Shown in pieces: positions 10,664 through 20,357 of a stretch of DNA of 64,000 nucleotides. This DNA is from Microbulbifer sp. YPW16 (GTDB lineage: Bacteria; Pseudomonadota; Gammaproteobacteria; Pseudomonadales; Cellvibrionaceae): the NCBI RefSeq assembly GCF_021290385.1, contig NZ_CP089928.1, positions 852,501-916,500 of the forward strand. Reading direction: 5' to 3'. Within the stretch, counting starts at the first letter, position 1, and each line of letters starts with the position of its first letter. The notes below the pieces were generated by a model that saw only the letters and a list, made by a program, of their open reading frames with translations, searched no databases and was not told the origin of the DNA. The position numbers and the translations under genes were made by a program.

Positions 10664-13291
10664 ATGCCGCAAGCCGCGACTGCCACGAACAACGCCAAGC
10701 ATACCCCGATGATGCAGCAGTACCTGCGCATCAAGGCCGAACACCCCCAGGAACTGGTGTTCTACCGTATGGGAGATTTCTACGAGCTGTTCTACGACGA
10801 TGCCAGGAAGGCCGCAGAGCTGCTGGATGTCACGTTGACTGCCCGCGGCAAGTCCGGGGGCGAGCCCATTCCCATGGCTGGCATCCCCTACCATGCGGCA
10901 GAGGGCTACCTGGCACGCCTGATCAAGGCCGGGGTATCGGTAGCCATCTGCGAGCAGATCGGCGACCCCGCCACCAGCAAGGGGCCGGTTGAGCGCAAGG
11001 TGGTGCGGATCGTCACCCCGGGCACAGTAACCGATGAGGCACTGCTGAACGAGCGTCGCGATAACCTGCTGGGCGCCCTGGCGCACCTGGGTGACAGCTA
11101 CGGCCTGGCCCTGCTGGACCTGGCAACCGGCCGATTCGTGGTGCAGGAAGTGGAAACTGTCGAGACCCTGGCCGAGCAGGTACAGCGACACGCCCCGGCG
11201 GAGCTGCTGGCCCCGGAAGATGTCACCCTGCCGGCTGAGGTCGCGCGCCTGCCGGGCCTGCGTCGGCGCGCCCCGTGGGAGTTCGACCACGAGAGCGCGC
11301 TGCGCCTCCTCAACAACCAGTTCGGCACCATGGACCTGGAGGCATTTGGCTGCAGCCACATGCTCGCCGCGGTGACTGCCGCCGGCTGCCTGCTGCAATA
11401 TGCCCGGGACACCCAGCGCACCGAGCTGCCGCATATCCGCAGCCTGCAGACCGAGACCAGCGATGACACAGTGGCGCTGGACGGCGCCAGCCGACGCAAC
11501 CTGGAAATCGACCTGAACCTTTCCGGCGGCGACGACAATACCCTGTTGTCAGTGTTCGATACCTGCAAGACCGCCATGGGCAGCCGCCTGCTGCGACGCT
11601 GGCTGAACAATCCCCTGCGCCAGCTGACCACCCTGAACAACCGGCAGGATGCTATCGGCGCCATGCTGGACAGCTATGGCTTCGAACCCCTGCGGGACGC
11701 CCTCAAGCCCGTGGGGGATATGGAACGCATCCTGGGCCGCCTGGCCCTGCGCTCTGCACGCCCGCGCGACCTGGCGCGGCTGGGGCAGTCACTGGCGCAG
11801 TTCCCGGAAATCCAGCGTCAGCTGGCAGAGATGGACACGGCACTGTTGCGCGAACTGGGACGCGAGATCGGCGAATGGCCGGAGACCGTGACATTGCTGG
11901 AGCGGGCCATCGTCGAGAACCCGCCGGTGGTGATCCGCGATGGCGGCGTGATTGCCGAAGGCTACGACAGCGAGCTGGACGAGTTACGCGCTATCAGTGA
12001 AAACGCCGGCGACTTCCTGGTGCAGCTGGAACAGCGGGAAAAAGAGCGCACCGGGATTCCCACCCTCAAGGTCGGCTACAACCGGGTGCACGGTTACTTT
12101 ATCGAGATCAGCCGCGGCCAGAGCGACAAGGCGCCGGCCGAATATATCCGCCGCCAGACTCTCAAGAATGCCGAGCGCTTTATCACGCCCGAGCTGAAGG
12201 AGTTCGAGGACAAGGCCCTGTCGGCCAAGAGCCGCGCCCTGGCCAGGGAAAAAGCACTGTACGAGGAGCTGATCGTCAAGCTCAACGAATCACTGGCCGA
12301 ACTGCAGGCCGCAGCAGCCGGCGTGTCGCAACTGGACGTGCTGGCCTGCCTGGCAGAGCGTGCCGACAACCTGCGCCTGTGCCGCCCTGCCCTCGGCGCC
12401 GAGCCGGGCCTGGATATCAGTGCCGGCCGCCACCCGGTGGTAGAGCAGGTGCTGGACGAGCCCTTCGTGGCCAACGATATCGACCTGCGCGACGACCGCC
12501 GCATGCTGGTAATTACCGGACCCAACATGGGCGGTAAGTCCACCTACATGCGCCAGACCGCGCTGATCGCCCTGCTGGCCCACTGCGGCAGTTTCGTACC
12601 GGCGGATTCCGCCCGTATCGGCATGCTGGACCGCATCTTTACCCGCATCGGCAGTGCCGACGACCTGGCCGGGGGCCGCTCTACCTTTATGGTGGAGATG
12701 ACCGAAACCGCCAACATCCTGCGCAATGCCAGCGAGAACAGCCTGGTGCTGATGGACGAGATCGGCCGCGGCACCAGTACCTACGATGGCCTGTCCCTGG
12801 CCTGGGCCTGCGCCCACTTCCTGGCCGACCGGGTGCGTGCCTTCACCCTGTTCGCCACCCACTACTTCGAGCTGACGGACCTGCCCGCGCGCTGCCCCGA
12901 GGCGGCCAATATCCACCTGAATGCCACCGAGCACGGTGACAGCATCGTCTTCCTGCACCGCATCCAGGAGGGGCCGGCATCCAAGAGCTACGGCCTGCAG
13001 GTGGCAAAACTGGCGGGTATCCCGGGAGAGGTTCTGGTGGAGGCGCGGCAGCGGCTGCAGGCGCTGGAATCCGGCGAGCGCCCAGAGCTGGCAGGAACCG
13101 AAGCGGCGACCGGTGGCCCGGAGGCGGTATCCCCGGAGGCGGTATCCCCGGAGGCGGCATCACCGCTGCAGGCGGAGCTGTTCGGCGCCCCCAGCCACCC
13201 GGCAGTGGACGCCCTGGCGGAACTGGACCCGGATGAAATGACTCCGCGCCAGGCACTGGAACAGCTATACGCCCTGCGCAATTTGTTATAA
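10664..13291 (+). CDS. mutS: DNA mismatch repair protein MutS
   Basis: Recognises base mismatches and small loops and recruits MutL. The ATG at 10664 gives 875 residues; the open frame extends further upstream but that part is not MutS-like. Mismatch-reading motif [11 protein letters not shown] lies near residue 33. The ATPase Walker [14 protein letters not shown] is near residue 620 and [12 protein letters not shown] near residue 700. The C-terminal linker (about 810-835) contains a 15-base unit repeated three times, encoding EAVSP-type pentapeptides. It is divergent from pncC. Confidence 0.98.
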   Translation: MPQAATATNNAKHTPMMQQYLRIKAEHPQELVFYRMGDFYELFYDDARKAAELLDVTLTARGKSGGEPIPMAGIPYHAAEGYLARLIKAGVSVAICEQIGDPATSKGPVERKVVRIVTPGTVTDEALLNERRDNLLGALAHLGDSYGLALLDLATGRFVVQEVETVETLAEQVQRHAPAELLAPEDVTLPAEVARLPGLRRRAPWEFDHESALRLLNNQFGTMDLEAFGCSHMLAAVTAAGCLLQYARDTQRTELPHIRSLQTETSDDTVALDGASRRNLEIDLNLSGGDDNTLLSVFDTCKTAMGSRLLRRWLNNPLRQLTTLNNRQDAIGAMLDSYGFEPLRDALKPVGDMERILGRLALRSARPRDLARLGQSLAQFPEIQRQLAEMDTALLRELGREIGEWPETVTLLERAIVENPPVVIRDGGVIAEGYDSELDELRAISENAGDFLVQLEQREKERTGIPTLKVGYNRVHGYFIEISRGQSDKAPAEYIRRQTLKNAERFITPELKEFEDKALSAKSRALAREKALYEELIVKLNESLAELQAAAAGVSQLDVLACLAERADNLRLCRPALGAEPGLDISAGRHPVVEQVLDEPFVANDIDLRDDRRMLVITGPNMGGKSTYMRQTALIALLAHCGSFVPADSARIGMLDRIFTRIGSADDLAGGRSTFMVEMTETANILRNASENSLVLMDEIGRGTSTYDGLSLAWACAHFLADRVRAFTLFATHYFELTDLPARCPEAANIHLNATEHGDSIVFLHRIQEGPASKSYGLQVAKLAGIPGEVLVEARQRLQALESGERPELAGTEAATGGPEAVSPEAVSPEAASPLQAELFGAPSHPAVDALAELDPDEMTPRQALEQLYALRNLL
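13117..13161 (+). repeat. Three 15-bp direct repeats inside mutS
   Basis: Three head-to-tail copies of a 15-base unit (cccggaggcggtatc; the last has one change) encode Pro-Glu-Ala-Val/Ala-Ser in the flexible C-terminal linker of MutS. The unit length keeps the reading frame, so gain or loss of copies would only change linker length. Confidence 0.85.
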
Positions 13292-13414
13292 GCACCCAAC
13301 CAATTCGACTGAAAAGCCACTATAATTCGCGCCAGTTGTTGCTAAAATCCGCAACTCACAGAAATACCCCGGGGCTGGCGCTCCCGGAGACTGACGCATC
13401 ATCGAGGGACAAGC

Positions 13415-13738
13415 ATGACATTCGTAATTGGGGAAAACTGCATCAAGTGCAAATACACCGACTGTGTGGAAGTCTGCCCGGTGGACTGCTTCTATGAAGG
13501 CCCCAACTTCCTGGTAATCCACCCGGACGAATGTATTGACTGCGCACTGTGCGAGCCGGAGTGCCCGGCCAACGCCATCTTCTCCGAGGACGAGGTGCCG
13601 GATGACCAGCAGGAGTTCATCGAGCTGAACGCGGAACTGTCCGAGGTATGGCCCAACATCACCGAGAAAAAGGACCCTCTCCCTGATGCTGCAGAGTGGG
13701 ACGGCAAGAAAGGCAAGCTTGAGCACCTGGAGCGCTAA
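13415..13738 (+). CDS. fdxA: Ferredoxin FdxA (7Fe-8S type)
   Basis: A 107-residue ferredoxin with the spacing for one [3Fe-4S] and one [4Fe-4S] cluster: [17 protein letters not shown] near residues 9-25 and [16 protein letters not shown] near residues 40-55. It has the usual C-terminal extension of the FdxA family. It lies 123 bases after mutS, its usual neighbour in pseudomonads, and is followed by a strong hairpin. Confidence 0.96.
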   Translation: MTFVIGENCIKCKYTDCVEVCPVDCFYEGPNFLVIHPDECIDCALCEPECPANAIFSEDEVPDDQQEFIELNAELSEVWPNITEKKDPLPDAAEWDGKKGKLEHLER

Positions 13739-13770
13739 CTCCCCCTTTCAGGCAGACAGCACCTTATTGT

Positions 13771-13807
13771 GAAACGGGTCGCCCGGGGCGGCCCGTTTCT
13801 GTTTCCG
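13771..13807 (+). terminator. Rho-independent terminator after fdxA
   Basis: Long inverted repeat GAAACGGG...CCCGTTTC, extended inwards by a CGCC/GGCG pair, followed by a short T-rich stretch. It starts 32 bases after the fdxA stop codon. Confidence 0.75.
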
Positions 13808-14001
13808 CCATCCTATCTCTCCCCTGATCCGCCACCCTATCCCCCCTGAATTTCACCGGCGGGAACAAAATTGCTGGTGAGCGCCCGATTCTGGGCCTAT
13901 AACTGTTGTCCATGAGCCATCCGCGATGGCCTGTGCCCAATCGACAGCGGCCGGCTCAGTGCACTTGGCTTATTTTCTCCCGGTATCAGAGGAGACTGAC
14001 T

Positions 14002-14169
14002 ATGTTGCGATGGGCAATTATATTTTTCGTGATTGCGATCATTGCCGCCTTCTTCGGATTCGGCGGCGTGGCCGGTGTCGCTGCAGATGCGGCGAAGGTC
14101 CTGTTCTTTATCTTCCTGGTGCTGTTCGTGCTGGCACTGATCTTCGGCCGCAAAAGACCCCCCAAGTAA
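14002..14169 (+). CDS. DUF1328 family small membrane protein
   Basis: A 55-residue protein beginning [22 protein letters not shown], with two hydrophobic segments (about 4-22 and 32-50) and a basic end (GRKRPPK), as in YtjA-type DUF1328 proteins. Function is not known; members are often envelope-stress induced. The ATG at 14002 has a GAGGAG ribosome-binding site; the longer open frame upstream is not conserved-looking. Confidence 0.85.
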   Translation: MLRWAIIFFVIAIIAAFFGFGGVAGVAADAAKVLFFIFLVLFVLALIFGRKRPPK

Positions 14170-14570
14170 TTGAGCGTTCTGGAGGGCCAGCCCAGGCCCT
14201 CCAAACTTCCGGGTTTCACTCGACCATATCGCCGAAAAATCCTTGTCAAAAAAATAAACTTCGCATCCTCCGGATACTCTTCCACGCACCCCTGCCACAT
14301 GCCTCCATGGCACATTGCCAAATCCATTTTGCCAACTGCGCCCGATCAAAAATTGAACCGATCCGCAACAAAGAATGCACCCGTTCACAAGCAAACCCCG
14401 GGCACGGGGATAGTGCCCATTTATCCGTGGCAGTGACTGGGATCCACCCGCTCCGCTCACGGACTAGCCAGCTATCGGGATCAGGGGCTGGGCCATGCAA
14501 TTAGGCTATCTGGTACTACCAAAACATTTACAGAAATGATAAATACCCGGGCACAAGCACAACAAAAAGA
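14170..14570. other. Non-coding stretch between DUF1328 gene and lipoprotein gene
   Basis: About 400 bases. A GGAGGGCC/GGCCCTCC hairpin at about 14180-14201 may end the DUF1328 transcript. The rest turns gradually AT-richer towards the lipoprotein start. I see no gene I can support; open frames on the minus strand here have no recognisable features. Confidence 0.5.
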
Positions 14571-14582
14571 GTGACAAAACCT

Positions 14583-17021
14583 ATGAACTGGAAAAAGTGG
14601 CTAAGCTGTTCCGTATTTACTTTTACAGTCTCAGCCTGCGGCGGGGGCGGCGGTGGAGGGGGAGGATCGACTGACAACCCGCCGGACCAGACCCCAACGC
14701 AGTACACGGTAACCGCGCAGGCCGGCACGGGGGGAAGTATCTCTCCTGCAAGCGTCGAAGTTGATACTGGAGCAACCACAACCTTTACACTGCAACCGGA
14801 CACTGGCTATGAAGTCAGCTCTGTCACGGGCTGCGGTGGCAGCCTGGATGGCTTGGCTTATACAACCGGCCCTATCACCAGTGCTTGCCAAGTCAATGCC
14901 GAATTCAGCTTCTCCGGGGCCGGGGGGTCAGATCCTGACGCGCCGGTGGCATCCATCCTGTTCCCATGGACAGTTTCCCGCAGCGATGCGAATACCCTGA
15001 CAGTCAAGGGCGTCGCAAGTGACTCTGACAAGATCACTGCAGTAAGAGTCAATGGTGTAGAGGCAACCCTCTCATCAACGGCTGTGCAGGCATTTGCGTA
15101 TCCCTCTCCCCTCTCTTCGAGCTCACCTGTGGGCTCGGGTACCGCGGACACCGGCGGCGACCAGGTTGAGTGGGAAGCGACGATAGAGCTGAGCGACAAT
15201 GCAGATACCACTATTGTGGTGGAGACCGAGGATGAAGCTGGTAATGTGGAGTCGTCTGCAGACAGCGCACAGGTAATCAGGCGAGCCGTGCCGATCCAGT
15301 TTGTAATGGATACCGAAGGACGCCGCCTGGTAGGACAGCCCTGGCACGACCAGATCGTGATCATGGGGCTGGACGATGACAGTTACCAATCCCTGAAATT
15401 CAATGACCAGCCATATTGCCAGGGGCTGGGACTGCGCACCGACCGGGACCAGATGATTTGCACTAACCTGTTCAGCGACCAGCTGGAAATCACCGGCATC
15501 TCTCTGGATACGAAAGAGCAAGAGTTCCTGATCGGCTATCCCCTGCAGCTGGACCCCGCCGAATGGTCCTTCGCCAACGTACGTGAGACCCACGTTTCTT
15601 CGGACAACAGTGGCCTTTTCATTCTGCTGACCTACTTTTCTGCCTCAGATTATTCCCTGAACAAGTCCGTGATCCTGCGTTATGACTTTGGCAGCTCTAC
15701 GATGGCCACAGTTGTCGACGGCACCACTGATAGCGGCAAAAAAGTAGCGTCAGATAATTTTGCGCTGGCTGAGAATGGAATGCTGCTTTTTAACGGCCAC
15801 TGGGGCGATGACAACGGGGATGACAGCCTGCAACTGGTCGACTATGACGGCGCAGACTCCCAGGCTGTAACTGATGCCTTCAACCTCCTCCTCGCAGGAA
15901 TTGACCTCGACACCACCGAAACATGGGCATACATGGCCGGTTACGATGGAATTGCCCGTGCCAACCTGATTGAAGGAACTCAAGAGGTGCTGTCACTGGA
16001 AGCCGACGAACTTGAGTTCAATGTTGCCCAGGTTAGCTCCATTGGGGTGGACGAGGTAAACAGCCGACTCCTGGTCTCCGATTCAGATTACAACTATATA
16101 TTCTCTGTCGACCTTGAGACCGGCACTCGCAGTGAGTTTGCCTCAAACGGCGTGGGCAACGGCAAACACCTGCTGGCCCCCCGCGCACTGCAACTTGACG
16201 AGGCCAACGGCCGGGTGTTCTTGCTAGACGACGGCGGCAATGCCAGGGCAGTGCTGTTCTCGGTTGACTTGCTAACCGGCGACAGAGATGTCATCACGTA
16301 CTTCGACCACGACTGCAACCATATCGCCAGCGACCTGGATTACGACCCGGAGGGTGGCCGCTTGTTCGCCACGTTCGATCACGCCGTAGTTGAAGTGGAC
16401 GTTGAAACCGGGCAAGTTACCCCTGTCGCCCCGGCAACTGCCTCCACCAACGATTGCGCCGGATCGTCCTACCAGTTTACCGGCAGCACCCTGGACCTGC
16501 CCTCGAACCGCCTGCTCGTCACCGAAACCGGCAATGACGCTGTGATGGCAGTGGACCTCGCTACAAAGGTGATAACCAACGTCTATTCCTCCAGCAGCAT
16601 CGATGTCCCGGTGGATGTGGCCATGGACAACGCCTCGGGCAACCTGTACATCGCATCGCAGGCCAATGGCGATATCCATAGCTACTCGCCGGAAACGGGC
16701 GAATTAACTTTGCTTCTCGACAGCTGCCTGGACGCAAACGGGCAGGATGCCATGGATATCAATATAGGAGGCATTCAGGGTATCACCATGGACCCGGCCC
16801 GGCCGGTGATGTGGATTACCGGCGATCAGTTGTTGCGCTTTGACCTGGAAGCCGGCAGCTGTTCAGCAATGCCCTGGCGATATTTCGGCTATGGCCTGGT
16901 GGACAACCGCAGCATCCTGGATTTGGCCATAACCGAGAGCGGACAGCTACTCGGGGCCAAGTTCAATCAGATGGTCCAGGTTGATTTCGAATCCGGTGAG
17001 CTGGTCACCGTTTCCAAATAA
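14583..17021 (+). CDS. Lipoprotein with bacterial repeat domain and beta-propeller-like region
   Basis: A large probable lipoprotein (812 residues from the ATG at 14583; a GTG at 14571 is an alternative start). The signal sequence ends in a lipobox (TVSAC at about 15-19) followed by nine glycines. Residues of about 35-105 resemble a secreted beta-strand repeat domain (YTVTAQAGTGGSISPASVEV). A second beta-sandwich-like domain follows (about 115-230). The remainder has repeated units of the form LDxxxxRLLVTDxG and VDLxTGxxxxV, typical of NHL/SMP30-type beta-propellers. It probably sits on the outer membrane; a ligand or enzymatic role cannot be told. It stands alone and ends in a hairpin. Confidence 0.8.
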   Translation: MNWKKWLSCSVFTFTVSACGGGGGGGGGSTDNPPDQTPTQYTVTAQAGTGGSISPASVEVDTGATTTFTLQPDTGYEVSSVTGCGGSLDGLAYTTGPITSACQVNAEFSFSGAGGSDPDAPVASILFPWTVSRSDANTLTVKGVASDSDKITAVRVNGVEATLSSTAVQAFAYPSPLSSSSPVGSGTADTGGDQVEWEATIELSDNADTTIVVETEDEAGNVESSADSAQVIRRAVPIQFVMDTEGRRLVGQPWHDQIVIMGLDDDSYQSLKFNDQPYCQGLGLRTDRDQMICTNLFSDQLEITGISLDTKEQEFLIGYPLQLDPAEWSFANVRETHVSSDNSGLFILLTYFSASDYSLNKSVILRYDFGSSTMATVVDGTTDSGKKVASDNFALAENGMLLFNGHWGDDNGDDSLQLVDYDGADSQAVTDAFNLLLAGIDLDTTETWAYMAGYDGIARANLIEGTQEVLSLEADELEFNVAQVSSIGVDEVNSRLLVSDSDYNYIFSVDLETGTRSEFASNGVGNGKHLLAPRALQLDEANGRVFLLDDGGNARAVLFSVDLLTGDRDVITYFDHDCNHIASDLDYDPEGGRLFATFDHAVVEVDVETGQVTPVAPATASTNDCAGSSYQFTGSTLDLPSNRLLVTETGNDAVMAVDLATKVITNVYSSSSIDVPVDVAMDNASGNLYIASQANGDIHSYSPETGELTLLLDSCLDANGQDAMDINIGGIQGITMDPARPVMWITGDQLLRFDLEAGSCSAMPWRYFGYGLVDNRSILDLAITESGQLLGAKFNQMVQVDFESGELVTVSK

Positions 17022-17044
17022 GCCAACCAATCCAAGAAACAGGC

Positions 17045-17071
17045 AGGGGCGCCATGCGGCGCCCCTGTTGC
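17045..17071 (+). terminator. Hairpin after lipoprotein gene
   Basis: Perfect 10-bp stem CAGGGGCGCC / GGCGCCCCTG with an ATGC loop, 23 bases after the stop codon. The T-tract is short (TTG), so strength is uncertain. Confidence 0.6.
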
Positions 17072-17126
17072 CAGCTAGCATTCGACCACTCCCCCCCCTG
17101 GCCAACCTTTCGCCGACTAGCCCAGG

Positions 17127-17651
17127 TTAATCCAGGGTAACGTCCAGCACTTCCAGAAACCGGTTGGCACCGGTCATAAACTCCATAACACCCAGAGCCT
17201 CGACGATTTCCATATCGCTGGCCCCCTCCCGCCGGGCGGCATCAATATACTTCTCCCCATGGTCGTATGGGGTCTGGTTGGCGTGGTGCGCGAGTTCCAG
17301 CAGTGCATGCTCCTTTGGGGAAAGGTGCGCATGATCGGGGTCAAGCCGGATTTGCAGGATTTCCTTTGGGTCCACCTCCCGCTCCTGCAGCAACTCACTG
17401 TACCTGGCTATGCCATATTCGTTGCGGTTGTCCGCGGACACCACCAGGGCAATACTCTCCTTCAACCTGACTGACAGGCAACCATGCATCATCAACACCT
17501 TGAACTTTTCCCATTTCAGCCGCAGCAGCTCAGGGTGATGCGCGTAGGCGCGGAACATATTGGGGATAGAGCCAAGCTCATCCTCGATCTCGGCAAAGAC
17601 TTTCTCCACCGCTTCATCGGCAGGTCTCTGCACCAGGGGTATCCGACTCAT
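17127..17651 (-). CDS. AhpD-fold (carboxymuconolactone decarboxylase-like) protein without CxxC
   Basis: A 174-residue helical protein that matches peroxidase-related/AhpD-like proteins in layout, including LGSIPNMFRAYAHHPELLRLKWEKF-type N-terminal helices and the SADNRNEYGIARYSE helix. In active AhpD enzymes the latter carries a CxxC pair and a His; here those positions read N-E-Y-G and Tyr, so thiol peroxidase activity by the usual mechanism is unlikely. The one Cys (MMHGC) lies in an earlier helix. Function unknown; it stands alone between two rightward genes. Confidence 0.8.
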   Translation of the reverse strand: MSRIPLVQRPADEAVEKVFAEIEDELGSIPNMFRAYAHHPELLRLKWEKFKVLMMHGCLSVRLKESIALVVSADNRNEYGIARYSELLQEREVDPKEILQIRLDPDHAHLSPKEHALLELAHHANQTPYDHGEKYIDAARREGASDMEIVEALGVMEFMTGANRFLEVLDVTLD

Positions 17652-17720
17652 AATCCTTCTCCCAAAGCGCCGTGAATTACCAGTCAGGGTGCTAATCAGC
17701 CTTCCCGACCGGCAACAGCA

Positions 17721-17736
17721 CTGTATATAATCCCAG
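17721..17736 (+). promoter_or_regulatory. LexA (SOS) box touching the dinB start
   Basis: CTGTATATAATCCCAG fits CTG-N10-CAG and ends one base before the dinB ATG. It contains a TATAAT-like -10 element (17726-17731), so LexA would cover the promoter. The predicted transcription start then falls at or next to the ATG. Confidence 0.8.
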
Positions 17737-17737
17737 C

Positions 17738-18826
17738 ATGAGGAAGATCATCCACTGCGACTGCGACTGCTTCTACGCCTCGGTAGAAATGCGTGACGAC
17801 CCCAACCTGCGCGGGAGGCCGCTGGCGGTAGGGGGTGCCAGTGACCGTCGCGGGGTGATCTCGACCTGCAATTACGAGGCCCGGAGCTACGGGGTCCGAT
17901 CTGCCATGCCCAGTTCGCAGGCAAAAAAACTGTGCCCTGACCTCATTGTAGTACCCGGTAATATGAAAAAATATCGGGAGGTAAGTGCCCAGATCCGGGA
18001 AATTTTCGCTGATTACAGCGATGCTGTGGAACCGCTGTCCCTGGACGAAGCGTATCTGGACGTCACAGACAGCGAACATTGCCAGGGCAGCGCGACCCTG
18101 ATCGCCCGCGAAATCCGCCGACGGGTGGAATCCTCCCTTAACATCACCATCTCGGCCGGCGTCGCCCCCAACAAATTCCTGGCCAAAATAGCCAGTGACT
18201 GGCAAAAACCCAATGGCCTGACGGTCATTACCCCGGACCAGGTCGACGAGTTTGTGCTGCGCCTGCCTGTGGAGAAGATCCACGGCGTGGGACGGGTCAC
18301 CGCAGAGAAGATGCATCGCCGCGGCATTCGGACTTGCGCTGACCTGCGCAATTTCACCAGGGTCGAGCTCAGCCAGCTGTTTGGCAAGTTTGGCAGCCGT
18401 CTCCACGACCTCTGCCGGGGTATTGATGACCGTCCGGTACGGAGCGATGGCTCCCGCAAGAGTGTGAGCGTGGAGCGTACTTTCAGTGAGGACTTGCCCA
18501 CGCTGGAGGCCTGGCAGCAGGAGATGTCTGAACTCTATATAAGGTTGCTCGAGCGGCTGGAAAAACTGGGCGAACGCTACGAAATAAGCGGCGCCGGGGT
18601 AAAGGTCAAGTACAGTGACTTCTCCACCATGACCCAGGAACGCTCCAGCCAGAACGCGCGTGCCACTGAATTCCGGCACCTCCTCCAGCAATGCTGGGAC
18701 AAGCGTGCCGAACCGATCCGGCTGCTGGGGCTGGGGGTCAAACTGAAGGATCTGCGTGCCGAGATGGGGCCGGAACAGCTGCCGCTACCATTGAAATACC
18801 GTAACCGCCACGTATCCAATGCCTGA
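17738..18826 (+). CDS. dinB: DNA polymerase IV
   Basis: Y-family translesion polymerase of 362 residues. It begins MRKIIHCDCDCFYASVEMRDD, containing the metal-binding Asp and the steric-gate region. The second catalytic motif SLDEAYLDVTD is near residue 102. A helix-hairpin-helix region (VEKIHGVGRVTAEKMHRRGI, about 178-197) and a little-finger domain follow. It lacks an evident C-terminal clamp-binding QLxLxL-type end in full form, but LPLPL near residue 348 probably serves this. SOS control is indicated by the LexA box right at the start. Confidence 0.97.
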   Translation: MRKIIHCDCDCFYASVEMRDDPNLRGRPLAVGGASDRRGVISTCNYEARSYGVRSAMPSSQAKKLCPDLIVVPGNMKKYREVSAQIREIFADYSDAVEPLSLDEAYLDVTDSEHCQGSATLIAREIRRRVESSLNITISAGVAPNKFLAKIASDWQKPNGLTVITPDQVDEFVLRLPVEKIHGVGRVTAEKMHRRGIRTCADLRNFTRVELSQLFGKFGSRLHDLCRGIDDRPVRSDGSRKSVSVERTFSEDLPTLEAWQQEMSELYIRLLERLEKLGERYEISGAGVKVKYSDFSTMTQERSSQNARATEFRHLLQQCWDKRAEPIRLLGLGVKLKDLRAEMGPEQLPLPLKYRNRHVSNA

Positions 18827-18947
18827 ACCAGCGGCTCCAAACCAGTCGGCACGTACCAGTCAGTAAATCTGGCGTAGCCGGAGTCTACTAAAACAAAGCT
18901 TTTCGGCCAGCCAACTATACTCACCCGAGGCAGGAGGCGGGAACGCC

Positions 18948-19244
18948 ATGAAAAAAGTGCTCCCGAGCGCCCTGGTCGGCTGGTTCCTTTCATACGCCCG
19001 TCGACTCAGGCACCCACAGTTATTCAAGTGGATTTGCGCTGTATTCATCGTCGATCTGTTTGTCCCCGACCTGCTGCCGTTCGTGGATGAGGTCCTCCTG
19101 GGACTGGCCGCTCTCTACCTGGGCAGCCGCAGGAAACCCACAAGCAGTGATTTACCCCGCAGCAACGCCGACGGGGATAACAGCGATAAACGTCAGCATT
19201 CTTTCGCACAGCATTCACAGCGAAAAGACGACGGGCAAAGATGA
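18948..19244 (+). CDS. DUF6116-like small membrane protein
   Basis: A 98-residue protein. Residues 1-62 (MKKVLPSALVGWFLSYARRL, then a hydrophobic segment at about 26-42 and another at about 48-58) look like the small conserved family with one or two membrane segments found in pseudomonads and relatives. The charged tail from residue 62 on is poorly structured. A GGAGGCGG ribosome-binding site precedes the ATG. Function unknown. Confidence 0.7.
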   Translation: MKKVLPSALVGWFLSYARRLRHPQLFKWICAVFIVDLFVPDLLPFVDEVLLGLAALYLGSRRKPTSSDLPRSNADGDNSDKRQHSFAQHSQRKDDGQR

Positions 19245-19334
19245 CCGGTTTCCGGCCGCCAGTGATCGGCCGGCCCATGCTCGCAACCGAATTGTTTACG
19301 AGCGGATTTGGGAAGCGCACGGAGGCGCGATAAC

Positions 19335-19871
19335 TTGTCCCGCAAACATTACCAGCACCTTAACGACGAGGCGCTGCTCGAGTTTTATCACTCGACACGC
19401 AACCTCGGGGCCTTCCAGCACCTGTACTCCCGGTACAAGGACTCGCTCTATCGTTACTGTGCACAGATGAATTTCAACTATGCCAGTCGAGTCCTCGAGG
19501 AGCTATGGACCAGCCTGCTCGAGCATCCTCCCGCCTTACAGGGGCGCCTGTTGCGGAGCTGGCTATTTATCCGCCTCAACCGATTGCTGCGCCGCCATCC
19601 GGAAGAAACACTGGAAACCAGCCCTGCGACCTCCAGGGCCGGGCCACCCGGGGCCCCCTTATTGGAGGCCATCCAGCAACTGCCCCGCCGGCTTCGGAAT
19701 ATTGTCCTGCTACACATGGAGTGCCAGCTGCCACTGGCCACAATTGCGGATATCGAGGGAATCTCGCTGAAACAATGTCGCGATCATTACCATGACGGCA
19801 AGGAACAATTGCGGGAGATATTGCATGGACCGCGGCGGCAGCCGTGGCGTATCGCGGAGGTGACTGTATGA
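19335..19871 (+). CDS. Sigma-70-like (ECF-type) RNA polymerase sigma factor
   Basis: A short sigma-like protein (178 residues from a TTG at 19335, which has GGAGG nine bases upstream; an in-frame ATG at 19308 lacks one). Region 2-like helices lie at about residues 10-75 (LLEFYHSTRNLGAFQHLYSR). Region 4 with a helix-turn-helix lies at about 110-165 (LPRRLRNIVLLHMECQLPL, then IEGISLKQCRDHY). Region 2 is poorly conserved, so promoter recognition may be unusual. The stop codon overlaps the next start as ATGA, indicating translational coupling to a probable anti-sigma factor. Confidence 0.75.
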   Translation: MSRKHYQHLNDEALLEFYHSTRNLGAFQHLYSRYKDSLYRYCAQMNFNYASRVLEELWTSLLEHPPALQGRLLRSWLFIRLNRLLRRHPEETLETSPATSRAGPPGAPLLEAIQQLPRRLRNIVLLHMECQLPLATIADIEGISLKQCRDHYHDGKEQLREILHGPRRQPWRIAEVTV

Positions 19872-20314
19872 GTGTTTGGGAAAGCCAGTACCGGGAGGCG
19901 GCCAGCCAGCTGGCCTCGCCGGAGAACCTGGATGAGCGTATATTGCAGCAGGCCAGCCAGTACAAGCCGGCCCCCAGTAACAGCCGTCTTGCCTCCGGTG
20001 CCGCCGGCAGCTTCGCTGCTGTAGCCGTGCTGGTACTTTTGATTCACCCGGCCCAGTACCTGGGTGCATTGACTCCCGGAGGCTCAACTGGCACCGGCAC
20101 AGATCCGCTGGAAAACTGGCAGATGCAGCAAAAGGCACCAACGCCCGTTGAGAGGGACCAGTGGTTTGCTCTCCGCGGGGAGGTGCGAGCGGGTAACTAC
20201 GTGACATTGTGTGAGCAGTGGCGAAAAGAGCAACGGGGAGTTTTGGATGCCCGTCTTCCCGCGGACCTGGCCCGGAAAGCGCGCCGGCATTGCCGTCTGC
20301 TGCCGACGCCCTGA
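19868..20314 (+). CDS. Probable membrane-bound anti-sigma partner
   Basis: A 148-residue protein with a cytoplasmic N-terminal segment (about 1-43), one membrane segment (about 44-62, AAGSFAAVAVLVLLI) and a periplasmic part of about 80 residues with two Cys. That layout and the 4-base overlap with the sigma-like gene suggest it holds the sigma factor at the membrane. No zinc-binding ZAS motif is seen, so this is inference from context. Confidence 0.6.
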   Translation: MSVWESQYREAASQLASPENLDERILQQASQYKPAPSNSRLASGAAGSFAAVAVLVLLIHPAQYLGALTPGGSTGTGTDPLENWQMQQKAPTPVERDQWFALRGEVRAGNYVTLCEQWRKEQRGVLDARLPADLARKARRHCRLLPTP

Positions 20315-20357
20315 CAGCGGCCCGGCACCCTGGCTGTCAATCAGGAGCCGTGCTCGC

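Noticed and set aside
13897..14460. 187-residue open frame on the minus strand across the DUF1328 gene
   Set aside because: No recognisable domain, poor ribosome-binding site, and it lies opposite a better supported small gene.
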